Source: Actinomycetota bacterium
GTDB lineage: Bacteria > Actinomycetota > CADDZG01 > JAHWKV01
Assembly: GCA_030447305.1 (NCBI GenBank)
Contig: JAUJPC010000005.1
Coordinates: 1 to 64,000, forward strand
Reading direction: 5' to 3'
Length of the DNA: 64,000 nucleotides
Position numbers and translations under genes: made by a program. Position 1 is the first letter of the stretch; each line of letters begins with the position of its first letter. Shown here piece after piece: positions 1 to 9,515 of this stretch. The notes below the pieces were generated by a model. It made no database searches and was not told the DNA's origin. It saw only the letters and a program-made list of their open reading frames with translations.

Positions 1-564
1 GAGATCGAGCAGGCTCTGGTGACCGTCGGGCTGGCGGACCGAGCGCACGACCGGGTGGGGACCTTCTCGAAGGGCATGCAGCAGCGACTCGGGCTGGGCG
101 TCGCGCTGCTGGGCAAGCCGGACCTGGTCTTCCTCGATGAGCCTACCTCGGCGCTGGACCCGGTGGGCCGCAAGGAGGTGCGAGGAATCATCGTGGAGCT
201 CAAAAGCCGGGGGATCACCGTCTTCTTGAACTCGCACCTGCTCAGCGAGGTCCAGCAGGTTTGCGATCGGGTTGCCGTGGTCGACCGGGGCCGGGTGGTC
301 GCCTCCGGCACAATGCAGGAGCTGCTCGGTGCCGGCCAGGTCCGCATTCAGGTCACGGATCTCAGCGACGCCGGCCGGGCCGCCGCAGGCCGGTTCGGGG
401 CCGTCGAGCAGTCCGAGGACTGGCTGACCGTGGCAGGGGTGGAGCCCGAGAGGGTGCCCGACCTGGTGGCCGAGCTCGTTCGCGCGGGTGCCCGGGTCCA
501 CGCGGTGGAGCGGGGTCAGAAGACTCTGGAGGAGCGGTTCATCCAGGTGCTGGAGCGAGCGTGA
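1..564 (+). CDS. ABC transporter ATP-binding protein (5' end outside window)
   Basis: This is the C-terminal part of an ABC ATPase; the reading frame is open from base 1, so the N-terminus with Walker A lies outside the window. Visible are a signature-like segment (FSKGMQQRLGLGVALL), Walker B with catalytic Glu (LVFLDEPTSALD), the D-loop and the switch His (LNSHLLSEV). About 90 further residues follow, as in CcmA/NatA-type exporter ATPases. It energises transport at the inner face of the membrane. The next gene, a membrane protein, starts inside its stop codon, so the two form a translationally coupled exporter. The substrate cannot be read from the sequence. Confidence 0.93.
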   Translation, partial: EIEQALVTVGLADRAHDRVGTFSKGMQQRLGLGVALLGKPDLVFLDEPTSALDPVGRKEVRGIIVELKSRGITVFLNSHLLSEVQQVCDRVAVVDRGRVVASGTMQELLGAGQVRIQVTDLSDAGRAAAGRFGAVEQSEDWLTVAGVEPERVPDLVAELVRAGARVHAVERGQKTLEERFIQVLERA

Positions 565-1418
565 GGCAGATCCTTCTCTTCGCCAAGCTCACCCTGCGCG
601 AGGCGGCCCGCAAGAAGCTGATCTGGGTTCTGCTCGGTCTGACGCTGCTCGCCCTGGTCCTAAGCGCCTTCGGACTGTCCCGCCTGGTCGATACCGGCAT
701 GGAGGGCGCCTCCCCCGGCGAAGTTCGCTCCGCCACCTCGTTCATCCTCATTCTGATCATGTTCAACTACAGCTTCGTCCTGGCCCTGAGCGCAGTGTTC
801 GTGACAGTTCCCTCAATTGCCGGTGAGCTGGAGACGGGCACTGCCCTGGCGATTCTTAGCCGGCCGGTGAGCCGGGCCCATTTCCTGCTGGGAAAGTGGC
901 TCGGTCTGGTGGTCCTGATTGCCGCCTACGTGACGATCGCAAGCTCGGCGGAGTTTCTGGTCGTCGAGCTGGTGACCGACTACTCGCCGCCCCATCCGGT
1001 GATGTTCATCGGCTACATGATTGCGGAAACCGTGGTAATCCTGAGCCTGGCGATGCTGGTCTCAACCAGGATGGCCCCGATCGCCGGGGGAGTGATGGTC
1101 CTGGGGGCGTTCATGCTGGCCTGGATGGGAGGGGTGGCGATCTCCCTCGGACGCCAGTTCGGAGTGGACGCCCTAGTTACCGGGGGGACGCTCTCGCGGT
1201 TGCTTCTGCCCACCGACGGCATGTGGAAGGGCGCGATCTTCAGCCTGGAGCCAGCTGCTTTGCTCGCCACCGCTCGGGCTGCGGGTCCGAGCGGCATCGC
1301 CAACTTTCCCTTTTTCTCCCTCAGTCCACCATCGGGTTCCTACCTGTTCTGGACTGCGGGCTGGGTGGCGGCCATCATGGCGCTGGCGGTCTGGAGCTTT
1401 CGGCGCCGGGAGATATAG
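561..1418 (+). CDS. ABC-2 type transporter permease
   Basis: A 285-residue hydrophobic protein with about six membrane segments, a length typical of ABC-2/NatB-like permeases. A basic N-terminus (FAKLTLREAARKK) leads into the first membrane helix, and the segment ELETGTALAILSRPVSR resembles the conserved cytoplasmic coupling region of this family. I chose the GTG at 561 because it overlaps the stop of the ATPase gene (GTGA); an upstream extension would lie entirely within the ATPase gene. It should form the membrane channel with the preceding ATPase. Substrate unknown. Confidence 0.9.
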   Translation: MRQILLFAKLTLREAARKKLIWVLLGLTLLALVLSAFGLSRLVDTGMEGASPGEVRSATSFILILIMFNYSFVLALSAVFVTVPSIAGELETGTALAILSRPVSRAHFLLGKWLGLVVLIAAYVTIASSAEFLVVELVTDYSPPHPVMFIGYMIAETVVILSLAMLVSTRMAPIAGGVMVLGAFMLAWMGGVAISLGRQFGVDALVTGGTLSRLLLPTDGMWKGAIFSLEPAALLATARAAGPSGIANFPFFSLSPPSGSYLFWTAGWVAAIMALAVWSFRRREI

Positions 1419-1605
1419 ATGCCCTCCGCCCCGGCACCAGTCGGGTATCCTGATCCCGTCAGTTCGGTCCAATGCGTTGGCCCGGCCGGCGACCGATCTC
1501 CAGTGCGCCCTTGTAGTTGCGTGTAGGCCCGGCTGGTCGGCAGGACACCCACATCGAATTGAGGGGCTACCGCACGGCCGGTGTGGCGTTGGCTTGGGAG
1601 TGAAG

Positions 1606-2826
1606 ATGGAACTCGTTTGCATCGATGACGTACGGGAGGCGGAGACGCTTCTAAAGGGCGTCGTCGAAAAGACCCCCCTCGAGCTGTCGCGGGCGGTCTC
1701 GGACCGCTGCGCCGGCCCCGTGTTCTTGAAGTGTGAGAACCTCCAGCGGACCGGAGCGTTCAAGATCCGGGGTGCATACAACCGGATCGCCCGCATGGAC
1801 GACGAGGAGCGAGCCCGGGGGATCGTGGCCGCCAGCGCCGGGAACCACGCCCAGGGGGTCGCGCTGGCAGCCCAGCTGCTAGGAGTCCAAGCCACGGTCT
1901 ACATGCCCGAGGGCGCGGCGATCCCGAAGGTCGAAGCCACCGCCCGCTACGGAGCCCACGTGGTGCTGGAGGGGGCGATCTACGACGAGGCATTCCACGC
2001 CGCACAGCACTTCGCCAAAGCGAGTGGTGCCGTGATGATCCACCCCTTCGATCACCGCGACGTGATCGCCGGCCAGGGGACGATTGCCCTGGAGATACTG
2101 GAGCAGCTGCCGGAGGCGGGGACCGTCATCGTTCCGGTCGGAGGTGGGGGCCTTATCTCGGGCGTTGCCTGTGCCGCCAAGGCTCTCAAGCCCTCGATAA
2201 GGGTCGTCGGGGTGGAGCCGGAAGGCGCGGCGAGCGTGAGCCGTGCCTGGGAGAACGGATCGGTGATTCCGCTGGACACCCTGTCCACCGTCGCCGACGG
2301 TCTTGCCGCCCGGCAGGCGGGAGCCCTGTGTCTTTCGCACGTACAGGCTTTCGTCGATCAGATAGTCACCGTGAACGACGAGCAGATCGCCGAGGCGCTC
2401 CTGCTGATCGCCGAGCGGGCCAAGATGATCGTGGAGCCGGCGGGAGCCGCCGGGGTGGCGGCACTGATAGGCGGCGCGGCCGAGGTCACCTATCCGGTGG
2501 TGGTGCTGCTGTCGGGAGGGAACATCGACCCGCTGTTGCTGCTGCGGGTGATCCGCTACGGCATGGGGACCGCCGGCCGGTTCCTCTCGTTCGCCACCCA
2601 GCTGCCGGACCGCGCCGGTGAGCTGCACCGGCTGTCCGGGGTCATCTCGGACTCGGGCGCCAATATCATCGGAGTGGAGCACCGGAGGGACGGGGTGGCG
2701 AACCGCCTGCTGGGAGACGTCGAGATCACCATGCAGCTGGAGACCCGGGGCCCCGAGCACGTCAAGAGCGTCATCGCCATTTTGGAAGAGAACGGCTTCA
2801 AGCCTTACGCACTCTCTTTGACCTGA
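1606..2826 (+). CDS. ilvA: Threonine dehydratase (threonine ammonia-lyase) with ACT domain
   Basis: A 406-residue PLP enzyme that deaminates L-threonine to 2-oxobutanoate, the entry to isoleucine synthesis or threonine breakdown. The PLP lysine lies in RTGAFKIRGAYN (about residue 53), the substrate loop is SAGNHAQGVA and the phosphate-binding glycine loop is VGGGGLISG. The last 75 residues form one ACT domain (LPDRAGELHRLSGVISDSGAN). One ACT domain and this length match the short IlvA/TdcB-like form rather than the 510-residue form with two ACT-like domains. ATG 1606 follows a GGGAG ribosome site; GTG 1600 in frame is possible. Whether it is isoleucine-sensitive cannot be told. Confidence 0.92.
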   Translation: MELVCIDDVREAETLLKGVVEKTPLELSRAVSDRCAGPVFLKCENLQRTGAFKIRGAYNRIARMDDEERARGIVAASAGNHAQGVALAAQLLGVQATVYMPEGAAIPKVEATARYGAHVVLEGAIYDEAFHAAQHFAKASGAVMIHPFDHRDVIAGQGTIALEILEQLPEAGTVIVPVGGGGLISGVACAAKALKPSIRVVGVEPEGAASVSRAWENGSVIPLDTLSTVADGLAARQAGALCLSHVQAFVDQIVTVNDEQIAEALLLIAERAKMIVEPAGAAGVAALIGGAAEVTYPVVVLLSGGNIDPLLLLRVIRYGMGTAGRFLSFATQLPDRAGELHRLSGVISDSGANIIGVEHRRDGVANRLLGDVEITMQLETRGPEHVKSVIAILEENGFKPYALSLT

Positions 2827-2963
2827 GCGGTTCTTGGGTGGGCCGCCCGCTGAAGACGAACCGCGGATTTAGCCCGCCGGCCATCTGACCCCCCAGCGCG
2901 TCGAGGTCTGCTGCTACCCTCGAAGGAGAAGCTCCCCGCAAAACCACAGGAGGTAGCCAAGCG

Positions 2964-4259
2964 ACGAGTCGCAGACGGGTAGTCATCGTAGGCGGAGGTT
3001 TCGGCGGACTGCAGGCGGTCCGTGCGCTGGCTGACGCGCCGGTGGATGTCACCATCGTCGACCGCCGCAACCACCACCTGTTCCAGCCTCTTTTGTACCA
3101 GGTGGCTACCGCCTCGCTGAACCCCAGTGAGATCGCGGCGCCCATCCGGCGGATCTTGCGCCGGCAGCGAAACGTCGAGGTCGTCCTGGGCAATGCAGTC
3201 CGAGTCGACCGGGCTGCCCGCAAGGTCCTTCTCATGGACGGGGAGCTGGGATACGACTACCTCGTTCTGGCGACCGGAGTGACCCACTCCTATTTCGGTC
3301 ACGAGGAGTGGGCCGAGCATGCTCCCGGGCTAAAGACCCTCAGCGATGCCCTGGAGATGCGACGCAAGATCTTTGTAGCCTTCGAGGCCGCCGAGCGGGA
3401 GCCTCCCGGTGAGGGCAGGGACGCCTGGATGACCTTCGTCATTGTGGGAGCCGGTCCCACCGGGGTCGAGCTGGCCGGTGCGCTGGCCGAGATAACCCGG
3501 CATACGCTGAGATCCGATTTCCGCCACATCGACCCCCGCTCGGCCCGGGTGATCCTCGTCGAGGGTGCGGCCAGGGTCTTGCCGGCCATGAAGGAGCGCC
3601 TGTCGGGCAAGGCGCAGCACCAGCTGCAACGGCTGGGCGTCCAGGTGAGGACCAACGCGCAGGTAACCTGCATCGATGAGGCCGGGGTGAGCGTGGGTGA
3701 CGAGCACATCCGCGCCCGCAGCGTATTCTGGGCGGCCGGGGTATCCGCTTCGCCGCTGGGAAGAACCCTCGGCGTCCCGTTGGATCGGGCAGGAAGGGTG
3801 CAGGTCAACCGCGATCTGACGCTGCCGGGTGACGACCGCGTGTACGTGATAGGGGACCTCGCCAGCCTTCAGCAGGACGGCCGGCCGGTGCCGGGGGGGG
3901 CCCCCGCCGCCATGCAACAGGGCAGGCATGCTGCCGGGAACATCGAGCGGGCTCTGCTGGGTGAAGAGTTGAAGCCTTTCCGCTACTTCGACAAGGGGAC
4001 CCTGGCCACCATCGGCCGGGCATCCGGTGTCGCCGACATCCGGGGGTTACAGCTTTCGGGAGGGCTTGCCTGGTTCTGCTGGCTCCTGGTTCACATCTGG
4101 TTTCTGATCGGCTTTCGCAACCGGTTTGTGGTCATGCTGGAGTGGGCCCGCGCCTACCTCACCTACGAGAAGCAGGCTCGCCTGATCGCCGAGGAGGTCA
4201 ACGTGCTGCTTGCCGATCCCGACGACTCGGTGGTGGGCCGGCCGGAGAGCGCCGCCTAG
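2964..4259 (+). CDS. ndh: Type II NADH dehydrogenase (NDH-2), apparent ACG start
   Basis: A flavoprotein of about 431 residues that passes electrons from NADH to quinone without pumping protons. The FAD-binding VVIVGGGFGG is at the N-terminus, the NAD-binding VIVGAGPTGVELAGAL near residue 160, a second FAD motif (VYVIGDLA) near residue 295, and the membrane-associating tail (WFLIGFRNRFVVMLEWA) is typical of Ndh. No ATG, GTG or TTG lies in frame between the upstream stop at 2886 and the FAD motif. An AGGAGG at 2948-2953 stands ten bases before ACG 2964, which would begin T/M-SRRRVVIV. The start is thus either a rare ACG or a changed base. The first ordinary start (GTG 3042) would remove the FAD fold. 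Confidence 0.88.
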   Translation, partial: TSRRRVVIVGGGFGGLQAVRALADAPVDVTIVDRRNHHLFQPLLYQVATASLNPSEIAAPIRRILRRQRNVEVVLGNAVRVDRAARKVLLMDGELGYDYLVLATGVTHSYFGHEEWAEHAPGLKTLSDALEMRRKIFVAFEAAEREPPGEGRDAWMTFVIVGAGPTGVELAGALAEITRHTLRSDFRHIDPRSARVILVEGAARVLPAMKERLSGKAQHQLQRLGVQVRTNAQVTCIDEAGVSVGDEHIRARSVFWAAGVSASPLGRTLGVPLDRAGRVQVNRDLTLPGDDRVYVIGDLASLQQDGRPVPGGAPAAMQQGRHAAGNIERALLGEELKPFRYFDKGTLATIGRASGVADIRGLQLSGGLAWFCWLLVHIWFLIGFRNRFVVMLEWARAYLTYEKQARLIAEEVNVLLADPDDSVVGRPESAA

Positions 4260-4270
4260 CCAGCTAGGCG
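4253..4270. terminator. Short hairpin between convergent ndh and DUF255 genes
   Basis: A perfect 7-bp inverted repeat (CGCCTAG, loop CCAG, CTAGGCG) covers the ndh stop codon and ends one base before the stop of the convergent minus-strand gene. It has no T-run, so a role as bidirectional terminator is an inference from position. Confidence 0.35.
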
Positions 4271-6256
4271 TCAGGCAAGCTGGGCGGCCAGCACCCGGGG
4301 ATCGGAGGTGGGGGCCTTGCAGGCAAAGTGCTCGCACACGAATGCCGTCGGCCGTCCGCCGATGGCGACCTTGTCCTCGAGCAGCGGGGAATCGATGCCC
4401 GGAGGCGACCCGGCGACCACCTTGTTGGGCAGGTAGCGGTTCCAGATCTGCTCTATCAGAGGATCAGCTTCCGGGCGGCTGCCGACAACGACGATCTCCT
4501 TGGGGGTGGACAGGTGGAAGTCGAGGGCTGACAGGAAGGTGCAGACCGCCTGGGGGACCCGGTCCATATAGGGCAGCGCAATCTTAAGGACCGATTCCGC
4601 CTTGGCGGTCAGGTCGTCCTGTCCGGTGAGCAGGCCGAGCCTCAGCATCACCAGCGACGCCACCCCGTTTGGTGCCGGAGTCACGCTTTCGATGATCTCC
4701 TTCTGGCGAAGGATCAGCTTCTCGTGATCCTTGCCGGTGCTAAAGAAACCGTCTTCGTCGGTGTCCCAGAACAGATCCAGCATCTGAGCCGTCAGCTCGC
4801 GGGTGGCTTCCAGCCACTCCGGCTCGAAGGTCACCTCCCACAGCGAGAACAGACCTTCCGCCAGATAGGCGTAGTCCTCCAGCATCCCCAGCACTCTGGC
4901 CTGGCCATCCTTGTAGGAGTGCAGCAGCCGGCCGTGCTCATTGCGGGCGCTCTTCAGCAGGAACCGGGCCGCCCGGGCCCCCTGGTCCACCAGATCGGAG
5001 CGGCCGAGGGCCGCACCGGTCTCGGCAAATGCGCTTATGGCCAGGCCGTTCCACGAGGTCAGGATCTTTTCGTCACGCCCCGGCCGTACCCGGCCCTCCC
5101 GTGCGGCGAACAGCTTCTTACGAGCCTCCTCCGGAGGGTCGTCCGAAGCGGCGGTCAGGATGTTGGACCCCTCGAAGTTTCCTTCCGGCGTCACGCCGTA
5201 GTACTCGGCCGCCTCGGGCGCCAGGCCCATAAACTCGTCGTAGTCCCAGACGTAGAACTTACCCTCATGACCCTCGGAGTCCGCATCCTCGCTGGAGTAG
5301 AAGCCGCCGGTGGAGTCCTGCATGTCACGGACGAGGTACTGCAAGGTCTCCTCTGCAATACGCCGGTAGAGGGGAGAATGATCGAGCTGCCAGGCGCGGG
5401 TGTATAGACGAGCGAGCTGGGCGTTGTCGTAGAGCATCTTCTCGAAGTGGGGGGTGAGCCACGTGGCGTCTACCGTGTAGCGCGCGAAGCCACCGCCCAC
5501 CTGGTCGTAGATGCCGCCCAGTGCCATCTTCCTCAGGGTCATCTGGATCATCTCGGAAGCCTCGGAGTTTCCCGTACCGGCTTGCCGTAGGAGCAGCTCG
5601 AGCACCGGCGGCTGGGGGAACTTGGGTGCCCGGCCGAAGCCGCCATTCTGCCGGTCGAACGATCGGCTCAGCGTGGTGACGGCGTTGGGCAGGAGCTCAG
5701 GAGAAAGATCTCCATCGATCCGGGGAGGATGGTTGGACTCGGCGATGCGCCGAACCAGCTCCCTGCCCTGCTCGACGATTGTCGGGCCGCTCTCGTCCCA
5801 CGCCCGGCTGATGCCCTCGAGCACCCGCCGAAAGGAGGGCATGCCGGGGCGGTCCTGGGGAGGAAAGTAGGTGCCGCCGTAGAAGGGGATGCCCTCGGGC
5901 GACGCCCACACGCTCATGGGCCAGCCGCCGTGGCCGCTCAACGCCTGCACCGCATCCATATATATGGCGTCGATGTCGGGACGTTCCTCCCGGTCGACCT
6001 TGATGCAGACGAAGTTCTCATTCATCACCGCCGCGACCTCAGGATCTTCGAACGACTCGCGCTCCATGACGTGGCACCAGTGACATGCGGCGTAGCCGAC
6101 GGAGATGAACAGTGCCCGGTTCTCAGCCGCAGCTTTCTCAAGGGCCTCCGGGCCCCACGGGTACCAGTCGACCGGGTTATGGGCGTGCTGAAGGAGGTAA
6201 GGACTTGTCTCGTTGATCAGCCGGTTGGCCTCGGTCCCGGGGTGAGCTTCCGACAT
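4271..6256 (-). CDS. DUF255 thioredoxin-domain protein (YyaL/SPATA20 family)
   Basis: A 661-residue protein of the DUF255/YyaL family. The N-terminal third is a thioredoxin-like domain with the family signature NPVDWYPWG and a CHWCH redox motif at residues 58-62. The remainder is an alpha/alpha toroid resembling N-acylglucosamine epimerase/mannosidase folds ([19 protein letters not shown]). Length is normal for the family. No signal peptide is visible, so it is probably cytosolic. The exact reaction is not established for the family. It converges with ndh and diverges from the RDD gene. Confidence 0.9.
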   Translation of the reverse strand: MSEAHPGTEANRLINETSPYLLQHAHNPVDWYPWGPEALEKAAAENRALFISVGYAACHWCHVMERESFEDPEVAAVMNENFVCIKVDREERPDIDAIYMDAVQALSGHGGWPMSVWASPEGIPFYGGTYFPPQDRPGMPSFRRVLEGISRAWDESGPTIVEQGRELVRRIAESNHPPRIDGDLSPELLPNAVTTLSRSFDRQNGGFGRAPKFPQPPVLELLLRQAGTGNSEASEMIQMTLRKMALGGIYDQVGGGFARYTVDATWLTPHFEKMLYDNAQLARLYTRAWQLDHSPLYRRIAEETLQYLVRDMQDSTGGFYSSEDADSEGHEGKFYVWDYDEFMGLAPEAAEYYGVTPEGNFEGSNILTAASDDPPEEARKKLFAAREGRVRPGRDEKILTSWNGLAISAFAETGAALGRSDLVDQGARAARFLLKSARNEHGRLLHSYKDGQARVLGMLEDYAYLAEGLFSLWEVTFEPEWLEATRELTAQMLDLFWDTDEDGFFSTGKDHEKLILRQKEIIESVTPAPNGVASLVMLRLGLLTGQDDLTAKAESVLKIALPYMDRVPQAVCTFLSALDFHLSTPKEIVVVGSRPEADPLIEQIWNRYLPNKVVAGSPPGIDSPLLEDKVAIGGRPTAFVCEHFACKAPTSDPRVLAAQLA

Positions 6257-6392
6257 GGCGACTGGTGCTTTCTATTAGAGGGGACGGACCTCTCCAACCT
6301 AACCCAGACCCGATACCAATGTGCCCTGGCCAACTGCCCACACTGCGGCTACCATCGGACAGACGGGGGAGCCGCCAGGAAGGGAGCTTTGA

Positions 6393-6920
6393 ATGTCCTA
6401 TGCAGGTACCGCAGAATCGCCGGCTCCGCCCGCGGTAGAGGCTTCGTCCTGGGGCAGGCGATTGGGCGCCTTCGTCATCGACAACCTCATCCTGGGTATA
6501 CCAATCGGCGGCCTTGTGATGACCAGGGTGCTCGGCGAGATGTCGGCCGCCGGCATGCTTGATTCATCGGCTCCGCCGAGTGAAGCCGCTCTCAACAACT
6601 TGATGAACGACATGATGGGTGAGTTCATGCTGTACGGCTTCATCGGGTCGATCATCAGCCTCCTGTACTTCGTCCTGATGCACGGCACGCTTGGCCGGAC
6701 TTTGGGGAAGATGGCCGTCGGCATTAAGGTGATCAAAGACGACGGTACGCCCTGCGACTTCGGCGCTGCGTTCAAGCGGGCCGTGATCTACCCCATCGCC
6801 GGTGGCGTGCCCTACATCGGCGGATTGGTCACGATACTCAACGGCCTCTGGCCTTTGTGGGACGAGAAACGCCAGTCGCTCGGTGACAAGCTGGCCGGCA
6901 CCTACGTAGTCAGGAAGTAA
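6393..6920 (+). CDS. RDD family membrane protein
   Basis: A 175-residue membrane protein. After a short polar N-terminus comes WGRRLGAFVIDNLILG, which fits the conserved Arg and Asp in helix 1 of RDD proteins; a second helix is near residues 85-105 (LYGFIGSIISLLYFVLMHG), followed by the conserved GRTLGKMAVGIKV segment and a last helix near 135-160. The ending SLGDKLAGTYVV is also typical. The family's role is unsettled; some members have been linked to ion transport. The preceding region 6257-6392 is a divergent promoter region shared with the DUF255 gene, with GGAAGGGAGC just upstream of this start. Confidence 0.88.
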   Translation: MSYAGTAESPAPPAVEASSWGRRLGAFVIDNLILGIPIGGLVMTRVLGEMSAAGMLDSSAPPSEAALNNLMNDMMGEFMLYGFIGSIISLLYFVLMHGTLGRTLGKMAVGIKVIKDDGTPCDFGAAFKRAVIYPIAGGVPYIGGLVTILNGLWPLWDEKRQSLGDKLAGTYVVRK

Positions 6921-6987
6921 CGGAACGGCGGGGCCTTAGCTGCCCGTAACTGCGTCCTGGAGAGCAAGCGACCTACAATCAATCGCC

Positions 6988-7860
6988 ATGCGAATCGGGA
7001 TGCACGTTCGCGGCTTCGATACCGGCAAGCCTGTGGCCCCGGCCAAGGCCCTCGAGCGCGGAGCCGAGGCCGTCCAGATCTTTGCCTCGAACCCCCGGCA
7101 GTGGCGGGTTCCGGAGGTTGATCCCAGCACCGACACCGAATTCCGGGAACAGATGGCCAAAGCGGGCCTCGGTCCACTATTTCTGCATGCCCCTTACCTG
7201 GTGAACCTTGCTTCGCCCACCGCCACGATCCGGGAGGCGTCGTACCGGACTGTGGAGTGGACGTTAAGGCGAGCTGCGGCTCTCGAGGCCGATGGTGTTG
7301 TCATACACGCCGGACACTGCGTCGGCCGGGAACGGTGCGACGGAGTCGAGGACTCGGCGGCGCTTCTCACCGCCCTCCTGATGAGGGCGCCGGAGGGTCC
7401 TAGGCTTTTGATCGAGCTGAACTCAGGAGCTAAGGGCGCAGTCGCGAGTCACCTGGAGCAGGCGGCGGAGCTTCTGGAGGCTTGCGGGTGGCATCCGAAG
7501 CTAGGCATATGCCTCGATACCTGCCATCTCCACGCCGCCGGTTATGACATCACCTGCCGAGACGGAATCGACCTGCTTGTGGATGGGATTGAGGAGTTCA
7601 TCGGCCTCAAGCGCCTGGTACTGATACACACCAACGACTCCCGTGACCCCCGGAGTTCCCGGCGTGACCGCCACTGGCACGTCGGGCAGGGCGAGATTGG
7701 AGCCAGCGGTTTCCGGGCGCTGGTGGAGCATCCGGCTCTCTCCGGCGTCCCGTTCGTCTGCGAGACCCCCGGGGAGCTAGGGGACGACAGGGCCAACCTT
7801 GCCTTCTTGAAGGGCTTGAGGGGCCGAGCCGAAGCACTGGGGAAAGGCAGCCCCCGTTAG
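6988..7860 (+). CDS. nfo: Endonuclease IV (deoxyribonuclease IV, AP endonuclease family 2)
   Basis: A 290-residue TIM-barrel metalloenzyme that cuts DNA 5' of abasic sites in base excision repair. The start MRIGMHVR, the strand AVQIFASNPRQW, the metal-binding His in LFLHAPYLVNLASP and VVIHAGHC, the Glu in LLIELNSG, the signature GICLDTCHLHAAGYD (Asp and His ligands), HTNDSRDP with RDRHWHVGQGEIG, and the final Glu in FVCETPGE are all present and in the right order. Length is normal. It is followed by dodecin and the purine genes on the same strand, but gaps of 60-120 bases make co-transcription uncertain. Confidence 0.93.
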   Translation: MRIGMHVRGFDTGKPVAPAKALERGAEAVQIFASNPRQWRVPEVDPSTDTEFREQMAKAGLGPLFLHAPYLVNLASPTATIREASYRTVEWTLRRAAALEADGVVIHAGHCVGRERCDGVEDSAALLTALLMRAPEGPRLLIELNSGAKGAVASHLEQAAELLEACGWHPKLGICLDTCHLHAAGYDITCRDGIDLLVDGIEEFIGLKRLVLIHTNDSRDPRSSRRDRHWHVGQGEIGASGFRALVEHPALSGVPFVCETPGELGDDRANLAFLKGLRGRAEALGKGSPR

Positions 7861-7982
7861 CCTTGAGTCCTGTCGTCCCAGGCCACTACAATTGGGTCGC
7901 AACAGGCACGGTGACGGGCTGGTCCCCCGTGCCCACTCGAAAGACCGGCCGAACTGGTACCCATGAAGGAGCCAACCAAGCC

Positions 7983-8189
7983 ATGGCCGTCGTCAAGACG
8001 ATTGATCTCGTGGGGGTTTCGTCCAAGAGCTGGCGCGACGCCGCACAAGAAGCTTTGAAGGAGGCTGCCAAGTCGCTGCGGGGCATCGAAGCGATGGACA
8101 TTCTGGACACCTCCTGTACCGTTGAAGACAACGAGATCTCCGAGTACCTGACCCACGTTCGCATCAAGTTTCGGATCGAGCGGTCTTAG
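7983..8189 (+). CDS. Dodecin (flavin-binding storage protein)
   Basis: A 68-residue protein of the dodecin family, which forms hollow dodecamers binding and buffering free flavins. It has the family pattern: KTIDLVGVSSKSWRDAAQEAL at the start, a helix, then two strands ending THVRIKFRIER. ATG 7983 is chosen because the conserved beta strand begins at residue 3 and an AAGGAG stands upstream; the longer frame back to 7863 has no family similarity. It sits between nfo and purA. Confidence 0.92.
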   Translation: MAVVKTIDLVGVSSKSWRDAAQEALKEAAKSLRGIEAMDILDTSCTVEDNEISEYLTHVRIKFRIERS

Positions 8190-8237
8190 CACTCCAGCTC
8201 CGAGATACCGAGTCGAAGTGATCAAAGGATTGAAGCC

Positions 8238-9515
8238 ATGCCGGGCATCGCGCTCGTAGGAACGCAGTGGGGAGACGAAGGCAAGGGCAAGGTCACGCAC
8301 CTGATGGCCCACCAGATGGACATGGTCGTCCGCTACTCCGGCGGCAATAACGCCGGACACACGGTGATCGTCGGGGATGAGACCTTCAAGCTGCACCTGT
8401 TGCCCGCCGGAATCCTTTACTCGCATATCGTTCCCGTCATCGGCCCCGGAGTGGTCGTCGACCCTAAGGTCCTGCTGGACGAGATGGACAGGCTGGAGGC
8501 TCGCGGCGTATCCACCGAGAAGCTCGTGATCTCCGGCAACGCCCACGTGATCATGCCGTACCACCGGGAGCTGGATGCCCTGATCGAGCGCCGGCTCGGC
8601 AGGCTGAAGCTCGGGACCACCAAGCGGGGGATCGGCCCGGCGTATTCGGACAAGGCAGCCCGCATCGGTATCCGGGTGCAGGACCTGCTGGACCAGAAGA
8701 TCTTCGTGGCGAAGCTCGAGGTCAACCTCCGGGAGAAGAACCTGCTGCTGACCAAGATCTACGGGCGGCTGCCGATGAAGCTCGACGCGATCGTCGAGGA
8801 GTATCTCGGCTTCGCCGACCGCCTCACCCCGCACATCACGGACACGGTCACCGTGGTGCACGAGGCGCTGGAGGCGGGCCGCAACGTCCTGTTCGAGGGA
8901 GCCCAGGGCACCCTCCTGGACCTGGACCACGGGACTTATCCGTTCGTCACCTCGTCCAACCCGGTGGCGGGAGGCCTCTGTGCCGGCGCCGGCGTGGGGC
9001 CGAAGGCGGTGGACCGGATCATCGGCGTCACCAAGGCCTACATCACCAGGGTGGGGGAGGGGCCCTTCCCGTCTGAGGACCGGGGGTCCGACGGACTGGA
9101 GATGGTCAACCGGGGCAAAGAGTACGGGGCCACCACCGGGCGGCAGCGGCGCTGCGGCTGGTTCGATGCCGTAATCGGTCGCTACGCAGCCCGGCTCAAC
9201 TCGCTGACCGAGATCTTCTTAACCAAGCTCGACGTGCTGAGCTCCTTCGATGTGATCAAGATCTGCGTCGGGTACGAGTACGACGGACGGAAGTACGAAA
9301 GCTTCCCGCCCCACCAGACCATCCTCCACAAGGCAGTCCCCATCTATGAGGAGATGCCAGGATGGCGCACCGACATCAGCGGTGCTCGCACCTGGAAGGA
9401 GCTGCCCCCGAAAGCTCAGAACTACATCCGGCGGCTGGAAGAGCTGGTCGACGTGCCCATCACCGACATCTCGGTGGGGCCGGAAGCCACGGAAACGGTT
9501 TCGCGCCGAGGGTGA
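8238..9515 (+). CDS. purA: Adenylosuccinate synthetase
   Basis: A 425-residue enzyme that joins IMP and aspartate using GTP, the first step from IMP to AMP. The P-loop GTQWGDEGKGKVTHL at residues 7-21, GGNNAGHT with the IMP contacts, GTTKRGIGPAYSDK, and the late segment TGRQRRCGWFD are all intact, and length is normal. It begins the purine gene run; its last bases overlap the GTG start of purD. Confidence 0.96.
   Translation: MPGIALVGTQWGDEGKGKVTHLMAHQMDMVVRYSGGNNAGHTVIVGDETFKLHLLPAGILYSHIVPVIGPGVVVDPKVLLDEMDRLEARGVSTEKLVISGNAHVIMPYHRELDALIERRLGRLKLGTTKRGIGPAYSDKAARIGIRVQDLLDQKIFVAKLEVNLREKNLLLTKIYGRLPMKLDAIVEEYLGFADRLTPHITDTVTVVHEALEAGRNVLFEGAQGTLLDLDHGTYPFVTSSNPVAGGLCAGAGVGPKAVDRIIGVTKAYITRVGEGPFPSEDRGSDGLEMVNRGKEYGATTGRQRRCGWFDAVIGRYAARLNSLTEIFLTKLDVLSSFDVIKICVGYEYDGRKYESFPPHQTILHKAVPIYEEMPGWRTDISGARTWKELPPKAQNYIRRLEELVDVPITDISVGPEATETVSRRG

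Noticed and set aside
4724-5870. Long plus-strand frames opposite the DUF255 gene
   Set aside because: They are high-GC shadows of a gene with clear motifs on the minus strand; no ribosome site or family similarity.
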